Shown: positions 44,207 to 53,583, counted from the stretch's first letter. The stretch is DNA of 64,000 bases from an uncultured Pseudodesulfovibrio sp. (GCF_963675635.1 NZ_OY776488.1:2562001-2626000); one strand, 5' to 3'. Made by a program: numbers and translations. Notes: a model not told the origin generated them from the sequence alone.

Positions 44207-45343
44207 TCAGGCATGCGAGACGATGTGGTCCATGCGTTCGATGATACGCCGGGGGTTGCCAACGGGATCAAAATGGCTCTGGGCAAAAGCAAACGCTGAT
44301 GCTCCGAGTCGAGTCAGTTTTTCATAATCAGCCAGATCAACCATGGCGTCGGCCAGTGCCTGAACATCCCCCGGGGATTCCAAGCGGCCGGTCAAATCTC
44401 GTTTGACAAAAAAATCATCCTTGCCAAAGGCAAGTACCGGCCGGCCCAAACACATTGCTTCTATGACATCCCGACCCCACGGTTGCCCAGTCACATCAGG
44501 ACGGACTACGAGATGCGTCTTGCGCATCTCCTCTTCCGGATGGTCCGTAAACCCCCTGAAATCCACAATGTCATGCAAATTCGAACGCTCCACTTCATCA
44601 AGCACTTGCTGATAATATTCCTCGTGAATGGGAACACGTCCACCAAAGAGACGCACCGTCACACTCGCCTTGCGCAGTCCGTCCGCAGCCAGAGCGCACG
44701 CCTTGACGCATTCAAGATGCCCCTTGATGGGTGTGATATGAGAAAACACCCCATAAACAAGGGGAGTATCAGGGGGCATGGGCGTATGGATGAGAGGGGC
44801 TTCCGGCCAGTTATTGACCACCGTCGTGGGGAGTGAAAACAATCGCTCGGCCTGCTGTCCCTCAGCAGGCGTGATGCCGATGACCTCACTAATACTTTTC
44901 TGCATGAGCATTCTGGCCAAAAATATGGACTTTGCCGGTTCAATAAGCACTTCACGGGCATGAAGGATGGCCGGGTACTTTCTCAGCCACAACGAAATCA
45001 GCAATGTAGTATAACTGTTATAATGGATTATATCAGGGTTAATCTCCCGAACCCGATCAGCCAACCGCTTGTACTCTGCCCTGTTTTCCACAGAGCGACG
45101 GACGTTTTTCCAAAATGGGATAGGACAGACATGGAGCTTGAGCGGGAAGTACGGAATATTATAATAATCTACGCCCACCCCCATTTCCCGTAATTCCTCC
45201 ACCTTACGCTTGGTTCTGGACGGCTTTGCTATGGAAATAATATGTAATTCATGTCCGTCAGCCACAATCTGCCGCGAAAGAAGGTACAGACTTTTAGCGG
45301 CTCCGCCGCTGTCTATATCAGGAGTTATGGAGACGATTTTCAC
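44207..45343 (-). CDS. Family 4 glycosyltransferase
   Basis: 378 residues. IDSGGAAKSLYLLSRQIVADGHE is the N-terminal acceptor side, and VVRPDVTGQPWGRDVIEAMCLGRPVLAF is a good family 4 donor site (E at the end of the RDVIEAM motif). HITPIKGHLECVKA at the domain junction also fits. It would transfer the product of the adjacent WbpB/D/E-like pathway. Starts 16 bases after the aminotransferase stop, same operon. Confidence 0.88.
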   Translation of the reverse strand: MKIVSITPDIDSGGAAKSLYLLSRQIVADGHELHIISIAKPSRTKRKVEELREMGVGVDYYNIPYFPLKLHVCPIPFWKNVRRSVENRAEYKRLADRVREINPDIIHYNSYTTLLISLWLRKYPAILHAREVLIEPAKSIFLARMLMQKSISEVIGITPAEGQQAERLFSLPTTVVNNWPEAPLIHTPMPPDTPLVYGVFSHITPIKGHLECVKACALAADGLRKASVTVRLFGGRVPIHEEYYQQVLDEVERSNLHDIVDFRGFTDHPEEEMRKTHLVVRPDVTGQPWGRDVIEAMCLGRPVLAFGKDDFFVKRDLTGRLESPGDVQALADAMVDLADYEKLTRLGASAFAFAQSHFDPVGNPRRIIERMDHIVSHA

Positions 45344-45359
45344 TGCATATTCCGTACTG

Positions 45360-46469
45360 TCATTGCTGTTTTTCCCAATCCGATATCACGTCACAAATCC
45401 TGGCAACCTGCCCTTCTTCCAGCTCCGGGTACATGGGTAGAGACAGAACTCGATCTTGTAACGCATGAGCCACAGGAAAATCATTCGGCATATGTCCAAA
45501 TTCGGCATAGGCAAAAAGAAATGGAAGAGCTGTGGGGTAATGAATTCCTGAGGCTATACCGTGTTCCGCAAGATGTTTTCGCAGTCGATCCCGGTCCTGG
45601 CATTGAATGACGTACAAGTGGTACACATGACCGGCACCAGCTCTACATATAGGGCTGACAATTCCCGCAGCACCTGACAATCCTTCATCATACCATCGTG
45701 CAACCTGACGACGAGCTTCAGTCCACCGATCAAGGTATTGCAGTTTGACGGACAGCACGGCTGCCTGAATACCGTCAAGACGAGAGTTCACGCCAGGGAA
45801 GTCATGCCCGTATTTTTCCGTACGGCCATGGTTGGCAAATTTTCTGATGCGCTCAGCCAACTCTGCATTATGAGTGACCACCCCACCGGCATCCCCGTAC
45901 GCGCCAAGGTTCTTGCCTGGATAAAAACTGTAACAGCAACAATCACCAAAAGCGGCAAGGGGCTTGCCGTCAACCGTGGCCCCATGAGACTGAGCTGCAT
46001 CCTGAACAACAAACAAACCATGCTCGTGGGCAAAGACCTCGATGGCTGTCATATCCACAGGATGACCATACAAATGAACAGGAATGACTGCCTTGGTGCG
46101 CGAGGTCACCTTGTGTTGCAACTCGTCAGTATTCATCGTGCAGAACCCCTGCTCCACATCCACGAAAACAGGTGTCGCCCCGACCATATTCACGGCCTCG
46201 GCGGTAGCTACAAACGTCATGGCCGGAACGAGCACTTCATCTCCCGCACCGACACCAAGCGCACGAAGAGCGAGAAACAGGGCATCTGTTCCATTCCCTA
46301 CACCAACACAAAAATCTGCCTGACAAAACGTGGCAAATTCGCGTTCAAAGGCCTTGGCATACGACCCCTGAATAAATGAATTGTCCCTGATAACGGACTG
46401 AATGGCTTGATCCAGTTCAGATTGAATGGGCCTGCGCTGAGCAGTGAGGTCTACTAGGGGTATTTTCAT
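45360..46469 (-). CDS. WbpE-like DegT/DnrJ aminotransferase
   Basis: 369 residues with MKIPLVDLTAQRRPIQSELD, GNGTDALFLALRALGVGAGDEV, VVQDAAQSHGATVDG and YSFYPGKNLGAYGDAGGV (Schiff-base Lys). Together with the acetyltransferase and Gfo/Idh gene upstream this is the WbpB-WbpE-WbpD trio, which oxidises, aminates and acetylates C3 of UDP-GlcNAc uronic acid to give UDP-2,3-diacetamido-2,3-dideoxy-glucuronate. QdtB/FdtB-type 3-amino-6-deoxysugar enzymes are a close alternative. The UDP-GlcNAc 6-dehydrogenase (WbpA) is not in the window. Confidence 0.87.
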   Translation of the reverse strand: MKIPLVDLTAQRRPIQSELDQAIQSVIRDNSFIQGSYAKAFEREFATFCQADFCVGVGNGTDALFLALRALGVGAGDEVLVPAMTFVATAEAVNMVGATPVFVDVEQGFCTMNTDELQHKVTSRTKAVIPVHLYGHPVDMTAIEVFAHEHGLFVVQDAAQSHGATVDGKPLAAFGDCCCYSFYPGKNLGAYGDAGGVVTHNAELAERIRKFANHGRTEKYGHDFPGVNSRLDGIQAAVLSVKLQYLDRWTEARRQVARWYDEGLSGAAGIVSPICRAGAGHVYHLYVIQCQDRDRLRKHLAEHGIASGIHYPTALPFLFAYAEFGHMPNDFPVAHALQDRVLSLPMYPELEEGQVARICDVISDWEKQQ

Positions 46470-46484
46470 GACTTCATCCGAAAT

Positions 46485-47102
46485 TTACACATACGGAAGT
46501 TCGCTTTTATCCCGGATTATCCGGGCCGGATTTCCCGCCACAACAGTCCCTTCCACAACGTCTTTCACCACCACACTGCCTGCACCAACAAGACTGTCGG
46601 CACCCACCACCACGCCGGGAAGCACCGTGGCATTTGCCCCGACAATGGCCCCTCGACACAACCGTACAGGACGGGGGGAAACCTTGGCCTCAACAGACAG
46701 GGGATACCGCGTGTTGGTCAACACGGCATTTGGTCCGAGCCAAGCACCGTCTTCAAGAACACAATGCTCCGGCACAAACGACTGACTATGCAACCGCACG
46801 CCGTTACCAAGAGTGACATGATGTTCAACGACAGCCATGGTCCCCACGCTCACGTCATCGCCAATGCTGCACTCTTCGCGGATATTGGCTTTGTTGCCAG
46901 TCACAAAGTTCTTTCCGATAGTACTGCCTGCATAAATGACGGTATGCGAACGGATCACAGCCCCATCTCCTATGATGGTTTTCGGGGCATCGGCCTCTCC
47001 GACAGGAAGAGATCCCACCACGCACCAATCCTCCACTCGTGCAGAACCTTCAAAAACCACATTGTCATGGATGACTGCAGTCGATGCAATCTCAACTGTC
47101 AT
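46485..47102 (-). CDS. WbpD-like left-handed beta-helix N-acetyltransferase
   Basis: 205 residues. Hexapeptide-repeat pattern throughout (IGDGAVIRSHTVIYAGSTIG, IGDDVSVGTMAVVEHHVTLG, VGANATVLPGVVVGADSLVG, VAGNPARIIR), a trimeric acetyl-CoA-dependent fold. By position between WbpE- and WbpB-like genes it acetylates the 3-amino group. The start at 47102 overlaps the Gfo/Idh gene by 11 bases and gives MTVEIASTAVIHDN, the usual opening; a farther ATG at 47246 would add 48 unrelated residues. Confidence 0.87.
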   Translation of the reverse strand: MTVEIASTAVIHDNVVFEGSARVEDWCVVGSLPVGEADAPKTIIGDGAVIRSHTVIYAGSTIGKNFVTGNKANIREECSIGDDVSVGTMAVVEHHVTLGNGVRLHSQSFVPEHCVLEDGAWLGPNAVLTNTRYPLSVEAKVSPRPVRLCRGAIVGANATVLPGVVVGADSLVGAGSVVVKDVVEGTVVAGNPARIIRDKSELPYV

Positions 47103-48165
47103 TGGAATGCCCCAGCTTGCAATATTGAGCCTGAAACCGCAGACGAACCTCCCTGCCGGTTTCGATGGATTCATAAATGGCATTAATAAGCTCCAGTGAC
47201 TTCCGGCCCTCGAGACCGTCCACCAGTGAAGGGCTGCCCTTTTCAATACAATCCACGACCTGATTCAAATATTCGATGTGTCCAAAACCATACACATCCG
47301 GGGGGTTGGTCCGATACTCCTGCAAAACCTCTTCATCCCCCGGCTCGGGAGTCTCAAAATTCCACACTTTCATCTCGTTGACGGCAAAGCCGCCGATCTC
47401 CACCGAGCCTTTCTCACCAAGAATTGAAATGGAACCTTCAAGATCAACGGGACGCGTTGCATTGGTGGCCTCAACAACACCTATAGCGCCACTGGCAAAG
47501 GTTATGATGGCAACACCCGTATCCTCCACCTCCACGTCCACCAGAGCGGTCCTGCTCTTGGCAAACACGGACACCGGCTCACCTAGCATCCATTCAAGCA
47601 GGTCAATATGATGACTGGCCTGATTGGCGAATACACCGCCATCCATCGCCCAGGTACCGCGCCACTCGTCCTGATCGTAGTATTCCTGCCTGCGACACCA
47701 CCGCACACGCACGGTTCCCATGGTCAATTTACCGAATCGACCAGCTTCAAGCGCCTGACGAAGTTTGATCACCGGATAATTGAGGCGATTCTGTTTGACC
47801 ACAAACAGCTTAATCCCGGCCTCGTCGCAGACCCGGATCATCGCGTCGGCATCCTCGAGGCGCAAGGCCATGGGCTTTTCGACTACTATATGTTTACCAT
47901 ATTGAGCCAATTCCATTGTCAATACGGCATGGTTGCCACTTTCAGTAAGAACAGCAATGACATCGATAGCTTCGCCCATAACCCGGATCATTTCATGCGC
48001 GTCCGTAAAATAGGGAACTCCCGTCTTCTCAGCCAGAGCCGAAGCACGCTCCTCCTGAATATCGCAAACCGCAGTTAATCCTGCACCGGCAATCTCACCG
48101 CCAGACAATAACTGTCCGTATTTCTGAGAGATTCTTCCACATCCTACAAGAGCAAATTTCTGCAT
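47092..48165 (-). CDS. WbpB-like Gfo/Idh/MocA oxidoreductase
   Basis: 357 residues from ATG 48165 (AAGGACTC upstream). FALVGCGRISQKYGQLL is the NAD-binding loop, IVVEKPMAL is the family EKP signature with the catalytic Lys, and GGVFANQASHHIDLLEWMLG closes the active site. WbpB oxidises the C3 hydroxyl of UDP-GlcNAcA to a ketone for the WbpE-like enzyme. First gene of the minus-strand operon 48165 to 43008. Inositol-type dehydrogenase relatives are an alternative, but the neighbours favour WbpB. Confidence 0.87.
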   Translation of the reverse strand: MQKFALVGCGRISQKYGQLLSGGEIAGAGLTAVCDIQEERASALAEKTGVPYFTDAHEMIRVMGEAIDVIAVLTESGNHAVLTMELAQYGKHIVVEKPMALRLEDADAMIRVCDEAGIKLFVVKQNRLNYPVIKLRQALEAGRFGKLTMGTVRVRWCRRQEYYDQDEWRGTWAMDGGVFANQASHHIDLLEWMLGEPVSVFAKSRTALVDVEVEDTGVAIITFASGAIGVVEATNATRPVDLEGSISILGEKGSVEIGGFAVNEMKVWNFETPEPGDEEVLQEYRTNPPDVYGFGHIEYLNQVVDCIEKGSPSLVDGLEGRKSLELINAIYESIETGREVRLRFQAQYCKLGHSNDS

Positions 48166-48276
48166 GAGTCCTTCAATCCCCTGAGCGGCGTTCAATCATA
48201 CAATGCCGGGACAGTCTCCCGACTTCCAACAATACTACGGTCACTGAGTAATCTTATCGGCAATACCAAATAATAA

Positions 48277-48306
48277 TTTATAGCTGACAGAGGTGTCTTT
48301 ATCCAA
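48277..48306 (-). promoter_or_regulatory. Candidate promoter for the WbpB/D/E-like operon
   Basis: On the minus strand TTGGAT (48306-48301) and TATAAA (48282-48277) are 18 bases apart, about 110 bases before the Gfo/Idh start. The -10 match is good (5 of 6), the -35 match partial (3 of 6). It lies in the AT-rich gap 48166-48351 that holds no gene. Confidence 0.45.
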
Positions 48307-48351
48307 GAGATCTTTCATTATTACACAAAAGGAGTGAACTCCATCGGCTGC

Positions 48352-49377
48352 TTAGAACAGAATGAAATCTTTCTCATTCACATAGTGAATAATCGTTTTA
48401 TCCACGCCAAGTTCCTCATAGGCTTCAATAAGCTCTCCGCCATGCCCGAACAGTTCCCCCTGATATCGACGAGGGACTTGCACCCCCTTGGGTTTCCTCC
48501 CAAACCGTTCGACATGATTACGGACAACTTCCAGCAGAGCCATGCCACGCACCGTCTGCCCCAGAGCAGGATGCCACGGGCCATCCAGAATAGACTTTTC
48601 CAGAGTCTCCTCCGGGGCCAATCCCATCCGAATCACTCTCGTTCCACTGTCCCACAAAACGCCAAGAGCCAAGGCAAGTTCCTTTTTGGCACGAGACAGG
48701 GACCATGGAACATACTTTCCTTGTTCCCAGAGCGAAGCAAGAGCCGTGCCTTCAATGACAAGGCACGGATAGAGCCGGGCAACCTCTGGTTCAAAGGCAG
48801 CGGTTTTTACCACATCTGTGGCAAAAAGGCCGGGACGATCTCCCGGGAGGCCGGGCAAAAGCTGGATACCGAGGGCGATTCCGGCTTCCTTTACATACTC
48901 GCAGGCACGACTGGCCGTATCCCCACTGTACCCACGACTTGCTTGACATAAAGCACTGTCGTCAAAAGATTGAATCCCCAACTCTACCATATCAAGCCCC
49001 TGATTCCGAAACTCGACAAGAGAAGAAACATCAACACAATCGGGCCGGGTGGAACAACGGATACGGGATATAAGGCCGAGCGCCCTAAAGCGAGAGGCAA
49101 GGGCAAGGAATTTGGTAGGCCATGGGGAGGGCAACGCTGTGAATGTACCACCATAAAAGGCCACTTCATACGGACCTCTTCCGCGTTCCATGGCCTGCTC
49201 CAAATCTCGTTCCAGCTCACGAAAAACGGCTTGAAGATCGATGTGGTCCCTGCCGGTCTGCTTATCCTGAGCACAAAAGGCACAGCGGTACGGACATCCG
49301 GCAAATGGCAAAAACACCGGCCAGACACGACCGGAAACGGGGGGGGGTTCAGGATGGAAAAAACGAATACAGGCCAT
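48352..49377 (-). CDS. Radical SAM protein, Elp3-like without acetyltransferase domain
   Basis: 341 residues. FLPFAGCPYRCAFCAQDKQ carries the radical SAM CxxxCxxC set, FYGGTFTALP and RCSTRPDCVD are typical of Elp3/HemN-like radical SAM enzymes, and MVELGIQSFDDSALCQASRGY with GIQLLPGLPGDRPG follow the same family. There is no GNAT domain as in true Elp3. Start at 49377 supported by AGAGGAA. It is divergent from nadE, 102 bases apart. Substrate unknown; not clearly part of the glycan locus. Confidence 0.82.
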   Translation of the reverse strand: MACIRFFHPEPPPVSGRVWPVFLPFAGCPYRCAFCAQDKQTGRDHIDLQAVFRELERDLEQAMERGRGPYEVAFYGGTFTALPSPWPTKFLALASRFRALGLISRIRCSTRPDCVDVSSLVEFRNQGLDMVELGIQSFDDSALCQASRGYSGDTASRACEYVKEAGIALGIQLLPGLPGDRPGLFATDVVKTAAFEPEVARLYPCLVIEGTALASLWEQGKYVPWSLSRAKKELALALGVLWDSGTRVIRMGLAPEETLEKSILDGPWHPALGQTVRGMALLEVVRNHVERFGRKPKGVQVPRRYQGELFGHGGELIEAYEELGVDKTIIHYVNEKDFILF

Positions 49378-49479
49378 GATTCCTCTCAATATCCGCCACA
49401 GTGGCTTCAGCCCCCCTGGTTGTCAAGCCAGCTCCCGAGACGGTTGCCCACCACCGACCTTTCGCGTAACTACCTCCTC

Positions 49480-51132
49480 ATGAAAATCGGTGTACTCCAA
49501 CTCAACCCTGTGGTCGGGGATATTATCGGCAATGCGGCCAGAATTGCGGATGCAGCCAAAGAAGCTGCTCGGCGCGGCGTGGACCTGTGCATGACTTCCG
49601 AGATGGCCCTGACCGGCTACCCACCTCGCGATCTGCTCCTGTATGGCAGTTTTGTGGCCCGCGCCCGGCAGCAGGCCGAGGAGCTGGCTCGCGTCCTGAA
49701 GGACGCCCCGCCACTCCTGCTCGGTTCAGTAGAACAGAACATCAGAGGCCAAGGCAAACCGGCCTTCAACTGCGCCCTGTTCTGCGAAGACGGTAAAATC
49801 CGCCAGACAATCAGAAAAACACTGCTGCCCACCTACGATGTCTTCGACGAAGCCCGGTATTTCGAACCGGCTCCCACGGGCAGTTCCGAGAACAACATCC
49901 TCCGGTTCAACGGACGAACCATTGCCGTAACCATCTGTGAAGATGCCTGGAACGACAAGGATTACTGGGACACCCGCTCCTATGCCCGTGACCCGCTGGA
50001 AGAAGCTGCCAATCATGATCCGGACATGATCCTGAACCTGTCCGCGTCACCGCTTTTTCTCGGCAAACAGCACCTGCGCGAAAACATGCTCGGAGCCGTG
50101 GCCCGCAAGTATGCCGTTCCGCTCATTTACACGAACCAGATCGGCGGCAATGACGATTTGGTTTTTGACGGCCGATCCTGCGCCTTCGCGGCAGACGGTA
50201 AACTCATGGCCCGTGCGCCGGGATTTGAAGAAGTTGTTTTCATCGTGGATCTCGACGGCCAGAACACCATTGCCGACGACGATTTTTCACGCGAGGCCGA
50301 AACCTGGCACGCACTGGTGCTCGGAACCCGCGACTATGTCCACAAAAGCGGCTTTACCAAAGGACTTGTCGGACTGTCCGGCGGCATTGACTCCGCCGTG
50401 ACTGCCGTGGTGGCGGCAGAGGCTCTCGGTGTGGACAACGTGACCGGGGTGCTCATGCCATCGCCCTATTCCAGTCAGGGCAGCGTTGACGACTCCCTGG
50501 CTCTGGCTGAGAACATCGGCATCAAGACATGGACGCTGCCCATTGAGCCTATCATGGAGTCGTTCGAAACAGCCCTGGCCGAACCGTTTGCCGGTTGCGC
50601 ACAGGACACCACTGAAGAGAACATCCAGTCCCGTATCCGAGGCAACCTGCTCATGGCCATGTCCAACAAGTTCGGTTCCCTGCTCCTGACCACGGGTAAC
50701 AAATCCGAACTGGCTGTGGGATACTGCACCATCTACGGCGACATGTCCGGCGGGTACGCGGTCATCTCGGACGTGGACAAGACCGGCGTGTTCGCGCTGG
50801 CCCGCTGGTACAATGACCACGTACGGCCCGACATCCCGGAAATAATCATCACCAAGCCGCCGTCCGCCGAGCTCAGGCCGGACCAGATGGACCAGGATTC
50901 CCTGCCGGATTACGCCATTCTTGATGGCATCCTCGCCCTGCACATCGAGCAGCAGAAATCACGGCAGGAGATCATTGCAGAAGGGTATGACCCAGAAGTT
51001 GTGGAAAAGGTATTGAGACTGGTTCGTTTCGCTGAATTCAAACGGAGACAAGCCGCACCAGGCATCAAGCTCACACCCCGCTCGTTTGGTACGGGATGGC
51101 GCATGCCCCTGGCGTGCAAGCGGGAACTCTAG
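49480..51132 (+). CDS. nadE: Glutamine-dependent NAD(+) synthetase
   Basis: 550 residues. The N-terminal nitrilase-type glutaminase (MKIGVLQLNPVVGDIIGNA, TSEMALTGYPPRDLL, TICEDAWND with the catalytic Cys) releases ammonia; the C-terminal synthetase (GLVGLSGGIDSAVTAVVA P-loop, LLTTGNKSELAVGYCTIYGD) amidates deamido-NAD with ATP. Length equals the two-domain bacterial enzyme. The open frame continues upstream, but MKIGVLQLNPVVGD is the family start; no good ribosome site is visible before it. Stops tail-to-tail with the Maf gene, sharing CTAG. Confidence 0.94.
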   Translation: MKIGVLQLNPVVGDIIGNAARIADAAKEAARRGVDLCMTSEMALTGYPPRDLLLYGSFVARARQQAEELARVLKDAPPLLLGSVEQNIRGQGKPAFNCALFCEDGKIRQTIRKTLLPTYDVFDEARYFEPAPTGSSENNILRFNGRTIAVTICEDAWNDKDYWDTRSYARDPLEEAANHDPDMILNLSASPLFLGKQHLRENMLGAVARKYAVPLIYTNQIGGNDDLVFDGRSCAFAADGKLMARAPGFEEVVFIVDLDGQNTIADDDFSREAETWHALVLGTRDYVHKSGFTKGLVGLSGGIDSAVTAVVAAEALGVDNVTGVLMPSPYSSQGSVDDSLALAENIGIKTWTLPIEPIMESFETALAEPFAGCAQDTTEENIQSRIRGNLLMAMSNKFGSLLLTTGNKSELAVGYCTIYGDMSGGYAVISDVDKTGVFALARWYNDHVRPDIPEIIITKPPSAELRPDQMDQDSLPDYAILDGILALHIEQQKSRQEIIAEGYDPEVVEKVLRLVRFAEFKRRQAAPGIKLTPRSFGTGWRMPLACKREL

Positions 51133-52904
51133 AGGGACCGGACCGCCACATTCAGTTTTGCAAGAAATTCGTCACACATTCGACAGACATACTTGAAATA
51201 ATATTTCAGCCCTTCCTGCCTGGTGGCTTCGTCACCCTGGAAGACCTGCGCGTGAAACTGACCATTATTAAAATCAGCAAACCGTTGCACCAAATACGTG
51301 ACGTTATTCTTATCCAACTGCCCAAGAATGGCCATGCCTTTGGCAACAAGCACAGATCCTGAATCCGCCAGCACCATGGCGGCCGCGTCCCGAATACTGG
51401 TCCACATCTGGATTTCATGACGCAAGAAATGCTTTACTGCGTCCCGGTCCACACGGGGAGAATCTGCCCTGAACAGGTCAGCCATGATTCGGTTCATCTG
51501 CTTTTCGCCAAGGTCCGGCTCTGGATCATGCGCAATCCCCCTGCCATAGAGGATGCTTGAACGGGATGTATTGATACATTCAATCCCCGACAACCTGATG
51601 GTTTCACCAAGCCAGAGAGCGGCATCCCGAAAATTGAGGGTGGTATACAACTGTTCGCCAAACGGCGTTGTCACGGGATACAACTGTGGATGCCGATTGA
51701 CCAGCGGCTTGTCTTCCCGCCCCAACTCGCCTTTTACTGTTCCCTTTGCATACCCCAAACCCCACGGATTTGCGGAAGCCAGTTGCGCACCAACCAAAGC
51801 GCATTTGGTGCAGCCCAGGTGTCGCGCCAGAGAAAAAGCCGTGGAAATGACCGAGCCATGCAGCTTCAGCATTTCACGATCCCCAAAGAGATTTGGCAGG
51901 AAATTTCCGAACAGGAACTTTTTCCCGAATCTGTCACCACCCAAATCAGACATACAATGTCCAACCAAAATCGTTCCCGGCAATTCGGGGATATGCTTGA
52001 AAACCTGTCCCGACTCAATCGAAGTATCATTAATGATGACAAAATGGGGATGAATACCAGCCTCGACAAGCGGCTTTATGGCATTGTTCACACAAATGAT
52101 CACCGCTTTGTGTCGGTTACGGCGGATATATTCATATTTTTCAGGCAAATCCGGCCCGGCAGCCACCAATATGGCGCCACCTTCCAGTGCCCGATTCCTT
52201 ATGTGAGCAATGGAAGGTGATACAAGAAAATCCTCAATGTTTTCATAAAGGTGAAGCTGTTGATCGTACATCAGACCACGATGGATTTCCCGGACAGGTC
52301 GGGAGCGTGCGAACGATTGCCCGGACAAGGGGTAAATCACATGACGGTAATGAAGAATTTCAAAGTACTCAATAAACTCTTTAGCCCACGATCCATATTC
52401 TTCACGGATGCGGTCGGTCATAAAAAAGGCCGGGGTGCCCACCTTGAACATATCGCCGGGCAGCAGGTCTTGCAGTGCGGGATTGAAGGAGTAAGGATCA
52501 CCGGTAAAACAGAACAGATTCTTTCGATTCAGTCCGGCCAGCCTCACGGATTCCAGAAAACGGGTCAGCACTCGCTCGTCCGGTTCACACACCACCAGAA
52601 TGGTATTCGGGTTGGAAAGACAGGTTCTCAACTCCACGGAATCGACGATACCAAGCATGACAACAAAACGGGTCTGTTTGATAGCGGATTGTATGGACAA
52701 ATTTTCAGGATAAAGGGAATACGCAGTTTGTGACGCATCTTCAAAAGGATGCTGATATGACGGATTTTCATACTGACACAACTGATCATGTGCGGAATAC
52801 CTGTGAGGCCCGACATCAAGGCTACCGTCTCCACAAACTTCGACTGGTTCACCCCGACACAATATGCCCAATTCGACAAGGGCGGCTATCTTACTGTTTT
52901 CCAT
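51129..52904 (-). CDS. Maf-like motility-associated glycosyltransferase (DUF115/MptE-like)
   Basis: 591 residues. The central region GGAILVAAGPDLPEKYEYIR followed by AVIICVNNAIKPLVEAGIHP, FVIINDTSIESGQVF, GSVISTAFSLARHLGCTKCALVG and DLxYP-like segments match DUF115 proteins, which in Aeromonas, Helicobacter and Campylobacter (Maf) transfer nonulosonic acids to flagellin Ser/Thr in the cytoplasm. The 250-residue N-terminal and the helical C-terminal parts fit the family length. It lies about 3 kb beyond the sugar genes and about 8 kb from the nearest end of the main plus-strand run. The link to the nonulosonate locus is inference from family and proximity. Confidence 0.8.
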   Translation of the reverse strand: MENSKIAALVELGILCRGEPVEVCGDGSLDVGPHRYSAHDQLCQYENPSYQHPFEDASQTAYSLYPENLSIQSAIKQTRFVVMLGIVDSVELRTCLSNPNTILVVCEPDERVLTRFLESVRLAGLNRKNLFCFTGDPYSFNPALQDLLPGDMFKVGTPAFFMTDRIREEYGSWAKEFIEYFEILHYRHVIYPLSGQSFARSRPVREIHRGLMYDQQLHLYENIEDFLVSPSIAHIRNRALEGGAILVAAGPDLPEKYEYIRRNRHKAVIICVNNAIKPLVEAGIHPHFVIINDTSIESGQVFKHIPELPGTILVGHCMSDLGGDRFGKKFLFGNFLPNLFGDREMLKLHGSVISTAFSLARHLGCTKCALVGAQLASANPWGLGYAKGTVKGELGREDKPLVNRHPQLYPVTTPFGEQLYTTLNFRDAALWLGETIRLSGIECINTSRSSILYGRGIAHDPEPDLGEKQMNRIMADLFRADSPRVDRDAVKHFLRHEIQMWTSIRDAAAMVLADSGSVLVAKGMAILGQLDKNNVTYLVQRFADFNNGQFHAQVFQGDEATRQEGLKYYFKYVCRMCDEFLAKLNVAVRSL

Positions 52905-53100
52905 AGATTATTCGAGATTGCGTTACAGGGTTATTCAAGCCCTCCAGATGAATATCTCAACTGTGCAACTTGGCTTTCACCTCGTGTTTTGTCAAGAGAG
53001 TCGGGCTATTCCGACCTTTGTCACCGCTTTTCCTTTTCCATCCTGCCAATTCTTTGTATGGTCGCCAATCTGAATCGACGACACGGCAACAGGAGACTGC

Positions 53101-53583
53101 ATGAAAAGACGACACTCTTCCAGGACCATGGAATGGACCAGAAATATACTCCTCATTCTCCTTGCCGTCATCGCGCTTGTTATTTTCTTCAACCTGGACA
53201 TCATGCGTCACGGCGATTCAGTCTTTACCAACAGTGCAAAAAAACAGCTCAAATTCAGTGGAGCGCTTCATTACAAGGACTTCACAGACAAGGAAATTGA
53301 CCGCATCACCGATTACATCAAGGTGCGCAAAAAACTGTTCAAAGAAATCAAAATCGACGCCGCACCCCAGGACAGTTATAAAAAAGTATCCCCCTCAACC
53401 CAGGTTCTTTTCGAAATCCATGTAACAATGGCTGACGGCTTCACTTTTTCGACGCCGGTACGCCGCACCCAGCGAGCACAGTTGTCCAAAGCCATAGTCT
53501 CCAAACTGGACAAGGATGTGCAAGCGTATCTCAAGCTCAAGAAAGAGGGAAAGAATCCCACAGCGCTTATCAACACCATGTAG
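53101..53583 (+). CDS. Small membrane-anchored protein of unknown function
   Basis: 160 residues from ATG after CAGGAGACTGC. Basic MKRRHSSRT precedes one membrane helix (ILLILLAVIALVIFFNLDIM, about residues 16-35); the rest, rich in Lys and Asp, would be periplasmic. No family recognised, and no lipobox or cleavage site is obvious. It stands alone, divergent from the Maf gene and 99 bases before the flavoprotein gene. Confidence 0.7.
   Translation: MKRRHSSRTMEWTRNILLILLAVIALVIFFNLDIMRHGDSVFTNSAKKQLKFSGALHYKDFTDKEIDRITDYIKVRKKLFKEIKIDAAPQDSYKKVSPSTQVLFEIHVTMADGFTFSTPVRRTQRAQLSKAIVSKLDKDVQAYLKLKKEGKNPTALINTM

Noticed and set aside
12960..48165. Reading the locus as an ordinary O-antigen or capsule cluster
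   Set aside because: No flippase, polymerase, chain-length regulator, ligase, ABC exporter or initiating phosphoglycosyltransferase was found in it.
49335..49350. G-rich run near 49340 as a phase-variation tract
   Set aside because: It lies inside the conserved N-terminal region of the radical SAM gene (PEPPPVSG on the minus strand) and is short; no evidence for slippage.
48970..49479. N-terminal extension of nadE to 48970
   Set aside because: The added 170 codons run antisense to the radical SAM gene and have no similarity to the glutaminase domain, which begins at MKIGVLQLNP.
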